The notes under the pieces are model-generated. The model was given only the letters and a program-made list of their open reading frames with translations. It searched no databases and was not told the origin of the DNA. Made by a program: the position numbers and the translations under genes. Shown piece after piece: positions 1 through 9,259 of a DNA stretch of 64,000 bases (the first letter of the stretch is position 1; each line of letters begins with the position of its first letter). Origin of the DNA: Cheiracanthium punctorium (lineage: Eukaryota > Arthropoda > Arachnida > Araneae > Cheiracanthiidae); the NCBI GenBank assembly GCA_038373885.1, contig JAWZYV010013024.1, positions 62,001-126,000 on the forward strand, given 5' to 3'.

Positions 1-205
1 TTTTCACTTTTGAGCACCAATTTTGAGAGTATGCGCCAATTAAAAAATGAAAGCTGATAAAATTTCCTACAAAATTAAAATTTTCTTATAAATCGAATTA
101 TTTATTATTCGATATCTTAATAGTATTATTAGTATACTTTTTTCTATATCGCATGTTTTTTCTATACCGAATAGCTTACAGACACGTTTTATAAAACACT
201 GCAAA
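1..205. other. AT-rich left flank of the tandem array
   Basis: AT-rich sequence with no reading frame or repeat that I recognise. It ends where the sequence shared with the later array units begins (TTTACAG at 206), so it is the single-copy left flank of the duplicated segment. Confidence 0.6.
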
Positions 206-487
206 TTTACAGAAAACGCCTCTTTTCATCCCATCCTTCGAAACCTACCGTCGAATTGCCACAGTTTGTAATCTCCCTCTTTCAAGATATTCTCCTCTCT
301 TTTGTTACATTTTCCTTATCTTTAAATCATTGTCCGAAAGTCTGGGAAAGTTCTTCAAAAGACGGCCAAGTAAAATGAGCGGGGAAATCAAAAAGGGGTT
401 TGACAGTTCCGAGCATGAAGCTCGAGGTTCCGAGTTCCCTTGGGACTCATTGTAAGTGCAACTTACTGGGTGGCCTTTATTTGAAGT

Positions 488-889
488 AGAGACCTGCACG
501 GGCAGGGCAGGTCCGGTTTGTGAAAGCCCACGGGTACGGGATTTATAAATATGTTGTTAGTTGTTAGTTGTTAACGGGCCGGCCCGGACTCATGGTTAAT
601 TTTTTTTCACCTTCCTGCAACCCGCAAAAAAGTTAATATTAATAACTTGCTTAATATAAAATACCTGATAAATATTTAGTTGTCGATCTATTTGGTAGTC
701 TTTACATATTTTTTTAATTCCTGGAATTTTCGAAATTTTACTCCTCAACTGTGGGCCCGTACGGGCCGGGGCCGGCCGTGATGTTTGTTTCAAATATGTT
801 ACGGGCCCCGGCCGAGCCTACAAATTCAAGAATCTTCGGGCTCCGGCGGGGCCGGGCCGGGCCTCAATTTTCAGGCCCGTGCAGGTCAA
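488..889. mobile_element. GC-rich MITE with 13-bp TIRs (unit 1)
   Basis: Short non-autonomous DNA element. Perfect inverted termini GACCTGCACGGGC (491-503) and GCCCGTGCAGGTC (875-887) lie just inside 9-bp direct repeats ATTTGAAGT (479-487 and 890-898). The interior is rich in GGGCCGG and CGGGCC blocks, unlike the AT-rich surroundings. The 8-9 bp duplication and short TIR suit the hAT superfamily, but the exact terminal base is ambiguous and there is no coding capacity. Confidence 0.7.
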
Positions 890-1691
890 ATTTGAAGTCA
901 CAAAGTTTTTATAAAAATAAAATTGTTCCATAGATTTGTTGCACTATTATTGTACAGATGGTGCACACAAGATCTCAAAAAAGAAAAGAGAAATCCAAAA
1001 CATTCTTGCTGTAAAATGCAGCCTTCACGAAAGGCTAAAAATCCATTTCAGAACATTTCGAATACTCTTCAATGAGGGTAGACACGAGAAAAAGTGATGG
1101 GTGCTTTTTAAAGAAAAAAATATTATTCATAAAATTATCCCTTTAAAATTTAACAAATAGGGGTCCTATGCCTAGGCACAGCTTGTTTGTAAGTCAATAC
1201 TTGTTGAAAATGTATTTGTTTTAGTTCTACGTAAGAAAACGACATTACTTTCCTATCAACCCAATAGTTGTGCAGTAATTTTTTAATTAATTTTGCAGTA
1301 ATTCTTAATTCTGATGATGAATGATCACTGAAATGAAATGCAAATGTCAAAGTACATAATATTGAACAGATGAATAGTATTATAGATGTATATTGAGGTA
1401 AAAATATCACTTTCAAAAGTTGTTGTTTTTTTTTTTTGTGTGTGTGTGTGGGGGGGGGGGTAATTTAGACTTTAGTACTAACATTTATGTATTAAATGTG
1501 GGTTTATATACGAATGTTGAATTTGCTTAAACACGTGCACGTTAAAGCATATTTTGCTAGGATTTAAAAAATCGTTTAACATGCCAAGTTGAGAATGTAT
1601 GGGGGGGGGGGGGGTCGAAATCAACTACATATGCACTTTAACATATGTTCTATGCGAATAGAATGAAAATTATTTAAGAGTATAGAACAGA

Positions 1692-1715
1692 GGGTGTGGG
1701 TGGGTGGGTGGGGGG
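1692..1715 (+). other. G-quadruplex-forming motif
   Basis: Five runs of three or more G separated by one- to three-base loops (GGGTGTGGGTGGGTGGGTGG pattern). This meets the usual intramolecular G4 rule. The unit-2 counterpart (about 13558-13577) is shorter, with fewer GGG runs, so the motif is evolving by slippage. No function is implied. Confidence 0.6.
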
Positions 1716-2398
1716 TCAAATATTGCACATGGACTGCACGGGGAAAAAAAAATTATCTTCTAATTGTGGAAGTGACTGAGAATGTTTTGAGGCATTCGCG
1801 CCTCCAAACCTATATTTTTCGATAAATTCTATCTAATGTTTATTCCTCTCCCGGCGTACACTCAACTAGACAAATTCAAATTCATAAAAATAGCGTCGAA
1901 ACCCGATGATCCATCTAGTAATAAGGCAAACGTGCGCTTTAAATCCGTGGGGTCGTACATAAATAGGGTGTCTTTAAAATATTCATTTCTTTTTTTTTTT
2001 AAATGCAATACAAAAGATTTTATGCAAAAGAGGTTTTATTTGGTGAACAATAGCGAATAACACTTTCCCTTTTCCTAATTATGTAACTCGCTCGCAGTTT
2101 TATATCAACTTATATTAATTGTTATAATAGATTTATTGTTTTTTTTTCTTGCTGTATTTTATTCCTGTGTGAAGCTCAATATTTGATAATTTATCCTTTT
2201 AATTTTTTATAAATCGTCATTATTGGATATTTCAGCAAGATTTTTCAAGTTTATTTTCAAAGTTTTATAAAGAAGAGAAAGCTTTATATATGATATAAAT
2301 TTATCTTATGAAACTGAAAATTTTCTATATCTTTTACGTAATAGTATAAATACTTTTTACTAATTCTATGAGAATTCGGTGAACGATTGAAGTTTGTA

Positions 2399-2455
2399 GG
2401 TAAGGGTTCTGGCCTACCGCGTAGCTGTTTTTTTTCCAGATGTAACGTGAATACG
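2399..2455 (+). mobile_element. SINE fragment (unit 1)
   Basis: Contains the box-B-like GGGTTCTGGCCTACC and the body motif CCAGATGTAACGTGAATACG shared with the full-length SINEs at 30530-30771 and 55535-55772. Only the middle of the element remains. The unit-2 copy lies at about 14266-14325. Confidence 0.5.
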
Positions 2456-2587
2456 AGCAGCAGATATGTTAGTTTAATCAAAGTTGGTCAGGAGCAATAT
2501 GCTTTGCAATATCAACAATAATAAAAAGGTAATTATGAAAACTATTCTAACAAAACTAATTAACTATTAATTTTAAGCACACTTTTA

Positions 2588-2710
2588 TATAGCCAATATT
2601 TTCCGGCAAGTATCCGGTATCCGGCTGATTTTTTAATATACGAAATACTGTCGGATATCTGAATCATAACTACCGGATATCCAAACTTCTCTGCTGAATA
2701 TCCGGCTATA
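2588..2710. repeat. Small inverted repeat rich in CCGGATATCC-type motifs
   Basis: About 120 bp opening with TATAGCC and closing with GGCTATA, with several TATCCGG/CCGGATA motifs facing each other inside. It may be a very short MITE. I found no secure target duplication. It is repeated in unit 2 at about 14448-14570. Confidence 0.35.
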
Positions 2711-4056
2711 TACTACTAAAGTTCTATCTATAATATGCATGGGACATGATGGAAAATAATATTTAAACATTCTTGGTACATTGATACATATAACAAACGA
2801 ATCGCGCAAAAAACACATCCGGTAAAAAGCGCACCGGAAAAAAGCAGGTGTGATTTTTTCTCATTCAGACTCTACAGAAATTCCTTGTTCCAGATTAAAA
2901 AATAAATAGAAAATAAACAAAGGAGTAATAATAACAATAATGCTAACTAGAGCGTTTTTTTAATCAACTGATTGTTCAATTTGTTTGTATTCTTAGGACA
3001 AAGTCCAGAATTAGTCATTCAGTATCAAATTATAGCACTTTCGAAAATTTTAAATACCATCTCTCACCTAACAGGCAAGCCTAAAAAAAGAATCTAAGAC
3101 TTCACAGATATAACATGCACGTTCTCTGTAATATGTTACCACATTCAGTCTTATTTGTAATCAGCCATGGCTTATTATTACTGGTTTTCTTTATAAGTGC
3201 AAGAGTTTATTCTGATTCATGGTAATTTATCTTGTTAACCCTTTGGTTTTTTAAATAATAATTCTTAGAATGGATGATTTATAAGTATATACATTTACAT
3301 ATAAATATTTTTATTTTTGAAAGTATTTAAATTAAATATTACTTTTACTTTAGACATGCTTTTTTTTCAGAATTAAATTATGGTATTAATAAGTCAATTT
3401 AAAAAAACTTCCTTAAAAAACCTTTTTAAATCAAATGTTGGTATAAGTGCACTGTTTTAAAACAAATTTTTGTTTCTAAATGCTAAAAAAAACCTTTTTA
3501 AAGGAAACTGACTAAAAATTATTTAAAACTCATTTCTTAAAATGTAAAATATCGGCTATATATAACTGTAATTAAAATTAATTTTTAATTAGGTTTGTTG
3601 TTAGGTTAGTTTTAATAATTATATTTTTACCATTATTAGTATTGCAAAGCTTATTCCCCCTCACCAACTTTGATGAAATATATCTACAAGCCTTTTTATG
3701 AGTAAACTGAAATTTTCTACATCACCTCATTAATGTATGGGGTATTGGGAATTTTTGTAATAGGGCTGTATAAAAAATATAAGTTTGTATTTATTTACAT
3801 TTAATGTCCAGAACATTTTATTTGATACCATAAAATAACTATCGAATTTATTCTATATGTCTATGATCAATATTCAAAGAAGAAAACTCTAAGTCAGGGT
3901 TTTTAGGACATCCTCGATAATAGTGTTTGCAAGTGATTATGATTTTTATTTAATATTACAAATATTAAACTTTTTACTTTCACTGTAAATTATCATGAAA
4001 GATATTTATGTTTTGTGGTGAAGGCAGATCTACACAAGGATTGACTGCTTCATTTA

Positions 4057-4152
4057 GGCATGCCTTGGGTGGAGGACTTTTTGAGGGATCCTAACCCGAA
4101 TTCACATTACAGATGGAAAAAACGGCTGCGCGGTAAGCCAGAACCCTAGACC
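4057..4152 (-). mobile_element. SINE 3' fragment (unit 1)
   Basis: On the minus strand it reads box-B-like AGGGTTCTGGC, then GTAATGTGAATTCGGGTTAG, ATCCCTCAAAAAGTCCTCC and AAGGCATGCC. This is the same body and tail order as the full-length SINEs in this window. The tRNA-like 5' head is missing or unrecognisable. The unit-2 copy is at about 15918-16012. Confidence 0.5.
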
Positions 4153-5264
4153 TATACACTTTAGACGTTTACTAATTGTCATGAAATTAGTAAAAATTAT
4201 TTATACTACAATATAAAAGGTACTTGATTAATTTTTTTAAATTTTTATTAGATACATTTACATCTTATAAAGCTCTCTTCTTTATAAAACTTATAGCTTA
4301 TTAAACTTTTAAGATAAACTGGAAAAAAAAAAACTTACTGAAATACGCAAGACTGATGAAGTATAAATATTTAGAAGGATAACTTATCAAATATTGAACT
4401 TCATATATGAATAAAATACAACAAGAAAAAAAAAGGATGCAATAAATCTATTATTACAATTAATATAACTTGATGTAAAACTGGGAGAGTATTATTAAGA
4501 AAAGGGACAGTTTCGCTCAACAAATAAAACATTTCTGCATGTATTAGAGGCAGGGTGGATACTGAATTGTGAAAGGGAGGTGGGAAAGGGTTATGCCTTG
4601 TAGTCATGCATGTGAATACGGTTCTGTAATATCATATATGACTAACAATTCAGAATAGCATACAATTTTATGTCAGATTTTTAAAAATCTGTACAGCATA
4701 AGAATATACTAATTGATTTGAGACTCCAAGTTTTCATTAAATTAGGAAAAGGAAAATCAACAGTATTTTTCACAATGCAAAAATTAAGTTTTATAGATTC
4801 TTTACTCAAATACTATCAATGTATTTCTTAATAAAGTTCTTAAAATTAAGTAATTTATTTAAGAAAAATTAATAATCTTTTTACTAGTAAAACATTAGTG
4901 GGCATTGTAAATAGTAAATTATATATAAAAAAAGTATTTTTCCCTCTAGAAAAGCAAAATCACAACTATAATTTCAAAAGCACTTAATAAAGATTCCCTC
5001 TTCAAAGTATATAAGTATCTTCGGAAAATATTGTTGTGATTCAACTTACTCTCAGAAGGAAACAATTTTTTAAATCCATTAATTGCTTTAAAAGGAGAGA
5101 ATAAATGAAATGAGAGAATGTAATGTGCAAGATAGTAATAATAAACTTGCTAATGTATTTTATAAGCTAAACAATCAAACAGATCTATTTTTGTTTTTTA
5201 ACTTGTAGTTTATTATTATTTATTATTAAAGAAATTTAATGTATAACCTGAAAATTATGTTTCA

Positions 5265-7301
5265 TCTATATATATAAAAGAGAAGAGTTTGTTTGTTTGT
5301 TTGTTCGCTATACACGTCCAGGCATTTCGACGGATCTGGACCAAATTTGGCACGCTGACTAAATAGGACAAGAGAAAGCTAATGCCGTAAAAATGAAATT
5401 AATCGGATTAATAGTTTTTGAGTTATTTTATGTTTTGTACGGTTTTTGGCCATTTTCCTCGCATTTTACGTTATCGCGAGCTAAATTTCTGTCCGAATAC
5501 TATATTTTTTATATCATCGGAAACTACAGAGTTTTCTTTTTCAAATACAATTTGTTACAAAATCGTAGTTACATTTGCCGATTTTTGGGAATTTTTTTAA
5601 GGAAATACTGTTTCGAAGAAAATGTACGGCTTTTAAAAATATGCTATTTTTAAACTGTCGCATCGAAAAACGTACTGGGCAAAAAATTTCCATCTTTTTA
5701 CCGCTGATTGAACATGTATTTCTCCCTCTTTTAAACTTTGAACCGTGCGGAAATGTTTGTTAGATTTTTTTATATGATTTTTTCTGAAAGATGCATATTA
5801 AAATTATCTCCAGAATGCAAGTTGCGGAAGGAAGGCAAATTCCCCCACTCGGTTGTTCATTTTCAAGGTCGTTCTTCTGACGTCAGGCGAGCAAAGGAGA
5901 GACAGGGGTGTGGGGAAGGGGAGTGGAGTGGAGTGAAGAGTTAGGAAATACGAATTTTTACATTTCCCCCCCACCCCCGAGATAAATCATTTAATTTTTT
6001 AAAAATAAAACTAACGAATTTTTAGATTTTTCCCCCCCGAGATAAATCATTTATTTTTAAAAATTAAACTAAAGAGTACATTTAAAACTAAACTAAGAGG
6101 TACCTTCTGCAATTTCTTTTTATCAATGTGTGTGTGTATAGCGTGTACAGACATTCAATAAAGTATTCGACTATGAGCCAAATTTCCTATTTCAGTTTTG
6201 TTAATGATTAATCACTTTTCATGAAGAATCATGTTTTAAATATGAAATTTACGTACGAAATTTTTCTTGCACTGGAATACTTTTTTTAGAGGGTGTACAT
6301 AGTTTCATGAAAAATTATCACAAAATTAGCCACTTGATTTGTCCCTAAAATACTCTTATAGAAATATGGTCGCCTTAGTGGAGATTGAAAGAGAGAGGTG
6401 GGATGGCGACCGTGCTAATCTAATCCACCAACCCTCCCCTTCGCGCCGCCACTACGCGAAATTCAGGCAGACTGGTTATTATATTGATGACTGGAAACTG
6501 TTTATTTTTTTTACGTTGGTGCGTATGCATTAGTGATAAAAGACTACATATTAGAACTGAGATAGATAGAATGGAAGAAGCCTAGCCACGTCAAATTCTC
6601 GGTAACTCGGATCGTTGGCAATCCCTGTGTTCATTTTTTTTCTCTTTGCAGCGGGAAATCCCATGTCTTTTTTTTTATCACTGCAGCAGGAGGATTCTCA
6701 TTCCAGCCTACCCACGTCCAATTTCCGGTAACCTCTGTACGCCAACAGATGCCATGTTCATTTCTTTTTCGTTGCAGTGGGAAGTCCCATGTCTCTTTTT
6801 TATCGCTGCAGCGGGAGGATTCACATTCTTCCCCTTTACAATTTCATACTGACGATTGGGCTCTATTTTTTTATGAGTTGAGTAGGTATTAGCGATAAAT
6901 GACTGTTAGAACACAGACAGGTAGAAGAGGAGAAATCTAGCCACGTTCAGTTCCCGGTAGCCTCTACGCCATCGGGTGCTTTCTTCTTTTTTTTTCTATT
7001 TTGCAGCGGGAAGATCCATGTCCTTTTTTTTATCATTGCAGCGGGAAGTCCGATGTCCTTTTTTTTATCACTGCAGCGGGAGGATTCACATTCCAGCCTA
7101 GCGAAGTCCAATTCCTGCCAACCTCTGTATTCTATTAGGTGCCGTGTTAATTTTTTTGTTGTTGTTGTTGCAGCGGGAAATCCCGTGTCCTTTTTTTATC
7201 ATTCCAGCGGGAGGATTCACATTCCTTCCCTTAACAATCTATATTTAAGGTAAATGGCATTTCTCATTCATTGCACGGGCAACGCCGGGCCATGCTGCTA
7301 G
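5265..7301 (+). mobile_element. Non-autonomous Helitron (unit 1)
   Basis: Rolling-circle transposon without Rep/helicase coding capacity. It starts TCTATATATATAAAAGAG and ends with a GC-rich stretch (GCACGGGCAACGCCGGG) shortly before the terminal CTAG. The base before it is A (5264) and the base after it is T (7302), exactly the A|T target of Helitrons, with no target duplication and no TIR. About 2.04 kb long. Short ORFs inside are not convincing genes. The unit-2 copy is 2.0 kb and a 5'-truncated copy lies in unit 3. Confidence 0.85.
6640..7240 (+). repeat. Helitron-internal degenerate repeats with TGCAGCGGGA core
   Basis: About nine variants of the motif TGCAGCGGGA, each followed by AATCCCATGTC- or GGATTCACATTCC-like text and T-rich spacers, occur between about 6650 and 7215. 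They form a 3'-proximal, irregularly spaced repeat array inside the Helitron. The apparent ORFs here on both strands are by-products of these repeats. Confidence 0.7.
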
Positions 7302-7651
7302 TACCTGTATAAAACCACAAAAGAAAACATTATAATTTCATTATAAATAATTAAAAGGGATTAATTTTTTTATTTACCAATCTCTAAAAGTAATTTAACT
7401 TAAAATAAAACAAAAAGTGACATAATGTAAATTAATATAAATGATTAACAGAAAAAAAGGCATTAAACGTATGTTTGCTCCCTGCATTTCTCCACTACAG
7501 AAAATTTTTCATTTCATTTTAAAGCATTAAAAAATTTTCTTTTGAGTTATAATTTCAAACAAAAAAAGGTCTACATGTGAAATATTAATTAGTCAAGTCC
7601 CCCCCCCCCAATTTCTTTTTCAATCAATATTTTCCCTGATTGGAGAAACAT
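7302..7651. other. AT-rich spacer between Helitron and 91-bp repeats
   Basis: No gene or repeat recognised apart from a C9 run near 7602. The same sequence is present in units 2 and 3. Confidence 0.5.
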
Positions 7652-7907
7652 GAAAACAATATTCAGAAATGTTGGAAACAGTATTGCTCAATGTCAAAAA
7701 ATAATATTTAGGAATATCAGAAAAAGATATTCCTGGATATCTGAAAACAATATTCAGAAATGCTGGAAACCAATATTGCTCAATGTCAAAAAATAATATT
7801 TACGAATATCAGAAAAAGATATTCCTGGATATCTGAAAAAAAATATTCAGAAATGTTGGAAACTGATATCTCTGAATGTCAAAAAATGATATTCAGGAAT
7901 ATCATTT
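7652..7907 (+). repeat. 91-bp tandem repeat, nearly three copies (unit 1)
   Basis: GAAAACAATATTCAGAAATG-type starts occur at 7652, 7743 and 7834, giving a period of 91 bp. Copies share GTCAAAAAATAATATTTA and GGAATATCAGAAAAAGATAT segments. The last copy is diverged. The same array is at 19470 (unit 2) and 27210 (unit 3). Confidence 0.85.
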
Positions 7908-7923
7908 ACGGGGGGTCCATTTA

Positions 7924-7961
7924 ATATTGCCCAATATTATAATTTTGATATTGGGCAATAT
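7924..7961. repeat. 14-bp inverted repeat next to the 91-bp array
   Basis: ATATTGCCCAATAT (7924-7937) and ATATTGGGCAATAT (7948-7961) are perfect reverse complements around a 10-base loop. It is repeated unchanged in units 2 and 3. It may be an end of an old DNA element that includes the 91-bp repeats. Confidence 0.6.
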
Positions 7962-7984
7962 CTCTGTGCTACCTGGGTAGTCTA

Positions 7985-8122
7985 AAGCAATGTAAAATTT
8001 TTTGGGAGAAGGTGATTTATTTAAAAAACTTCATTTTACGTATCCAAAGTGTATAATAAAGCAGAATGTTACCCTTTAACTATCCTTGGGAGGCTGAAGC
8101 TTCTTAGTACCTACTCTGGATC
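7985..8122. mobile_element. Degraded 3' half of a CAGTGGCGGATCCAG-type hAT MITE
   Basis: AAGTGTATAATAAAGCAGAATGTTACC-like text followed by GGGAGGCTGAAGC and CTCTGGATCC matches the right half of the intact MITEs at 36565-36816 and 46963-47210. It is cut at GGATC by the insertion that starts at 8123. The missing right end (CCTGGATCCGCCACT) reappears at 28985, beyond the far end of the array. Confidence 0.6.
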
Positions 8123-8407
8123 CAGAGCCTGATTACCACACGGGCATGCGGGGCAATAGCCCGGGTCCCCGGAAAAATAAGGTCCCCCAAATCTCCCGAT
8201 TTATTGTTATCACGATTTATTACATATTCATATATACAGCAAATAGTAAATTTTTTGCAAGTAAATTTCCTTTCTAATATCTACATAATTTTTAACAATA
8301 AATGGACTTGGAGATTTATTTTCTGTTCTTCTAATTCAATGGTCTTTAAGACTCGTGGATCAATAAACAATAAGTTAGTAGTTTTTGAAAACGTATGGTA
8401 TGGCCCT
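8123..8407. mobile_element. Left half of a hAT-type MITE (unit 1)
   Basis: Begins CAGAGCCTGATTACC, the left terminus of the MITE that is complete at 27681-28984. In this unit the MITE is interrupted at 8407 by the retrotransposon LTR and its right half is absent. Confidence 0.7.
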
Positions 8408-9025
8408 TGTAGCGTTTTGGGAGTGTGCAGAAATTTTAATGTTGAGAAAGACTCAAAAGTGTAACGATAACGAATTTAATTAGAACACTCATACATATTC
8501 TCTTGGCTACATAAACCGTGCAGGTTCGAAATATAGAAGATCGAATTGTCCCGCGTGAAGATGTCACTGCTCGAAGAAACTGTCCGGAGCCACTGTCCAG
8601 GTCGATCCACGAGACAGGATGGAATTATCCAGCGTGAAGATATCACTGCTCGAAGAAACTGTCCGGAAAAGTCCGGAGCCACTGTCCAGGTTGATCTACG
8701 AGACAGGATGTCTCTGCCCCAAAAATTGGTCTCGGCGAATCGGTGGTCGATTCCCGGAATCTTTTTCGAAAATTACAATCAACGTAGTGCGTCCTAGACG
8801 CGTCCGCTCAGGGCTCCTGTCTCTCTCTGAGTCCCCGTTCTCAACCTCTACATTTTCCTTTCCCTCTCAAAAACCACCTGCTTGTTACAAGCAGGTGCAA
8901 AATTAGCGGGCTGTGAAAATTCATCTTGTTCCAAGCAGGTGCAATATTGGCGGGGGGGGGCACGGCAACCGCCTGTACATTTCAATTCTCCGTTCGAATA
9001 TAAAACTGAGACTATAAACTCTACA
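8408..9025 (-). mobile_element. 3' LTR of the INT-first retrotransposon (unit 1)
   Basis: 618-bp long terminal repeat with 5-bp terminal inverted repeat TGTAG...CTACA, preceded by the target base block CCCT (8404-8407). Its boundaries follow from the solo LTR at 27966-28587, where both sides carry CCCT. It holds an internal direct duplication: GCGTGAAGAT(G/A)TCACTGCTCG followed by GAAACTGTCCGGA occurs twice (about 8554 and 8633). It also holds a 10-bp hairpin CACCTGCTTG/CAAGCAGGTG (8875-8897). Read on the minus strand it lies downstream of RNase H, so it is the 3' LTR. Confidence 0.85.
8875..8897. repeat. LTR-internal hairpin
   Basis: CACCTGCTTG (8875-8884), loop TTA, CAAGCAGGTG (8888-8897). 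A second GCAGGTGCAATATTGGCGGG follows at about 8935. The motif is amplified at the unit-3 breakpoint (24262-24340), where it seems to have helped mis-joining. Confidence 0.7.
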
Positions 9026-9043
9026 GCACCCTCCCCTCAAAAC
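9026..9043 (-). promoter_or_regulatory. Polypurine tract of the retrotransposon
   Basis: On the minus strand TTTTGAGGGGAGGGTGC directly abuts the LTR start TGTAGAG. This is where plus-strand DNA priming would occur in an LTR retrotransposon, and it sets the element's 3' end immediately after RNase H. The same tract follows the LTR in units 2 and 3. Confidence 0.75.
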
Positions 9044-9259
9044 AATTTTTCGGGAGGTTTGGAGAAGAAAAATTGGAAACACTATATAACACTGGTAGCA
9101 AGAATTAATTCCTACTGCAATTTGCTATAGAGTATTTTTACAGATTTGAAATTTATTACCTGCATTTAAACACTAAAATAATAGCATATGAAAAATTAAC
9201 CACATATTTATGAGTAATAATAGTAAAAATTTATACAAAGAAATATTTACATTTTTTTT

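Larger units (their letters stand above)
890..5264. other. AT-rich non-coding stretch with SINE pieces and simple repeats (unit 1)
   Basis: No credible gene. ORFs are short, lack homology that I recognise and are bounded by frequent stops. It holds poly-T/GT/G tracts near 1424-1460 and 1600-1615, a G-quadruplex motif, two SINE fragments and a small inverted repeat (listed separately). The remainder is low-complexity A/T-rich DNA. The same stretch recurs in unit 2 (12747-17119) with scattered substitutions. Confidence 0.6.

Noticed and set aside
6640..7240. CRISPR-like array in the Helitron repeats
   Set aside because: Repeats are degenerate and irregularly spaced, there are no unique equal-length spacers and no cas genes, and the DNA is eukaryotic.
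305..9130. Many 60-130-codon ORFs on both strands, repeated in each array unit
   Set aside because: They lie in AT-rich, simple-repeat or transposon DNA, overlap on opposite strands, show no domain, and their frames are not kept when units differ by small indels. Conservation between units only reflects the segmental duplication.
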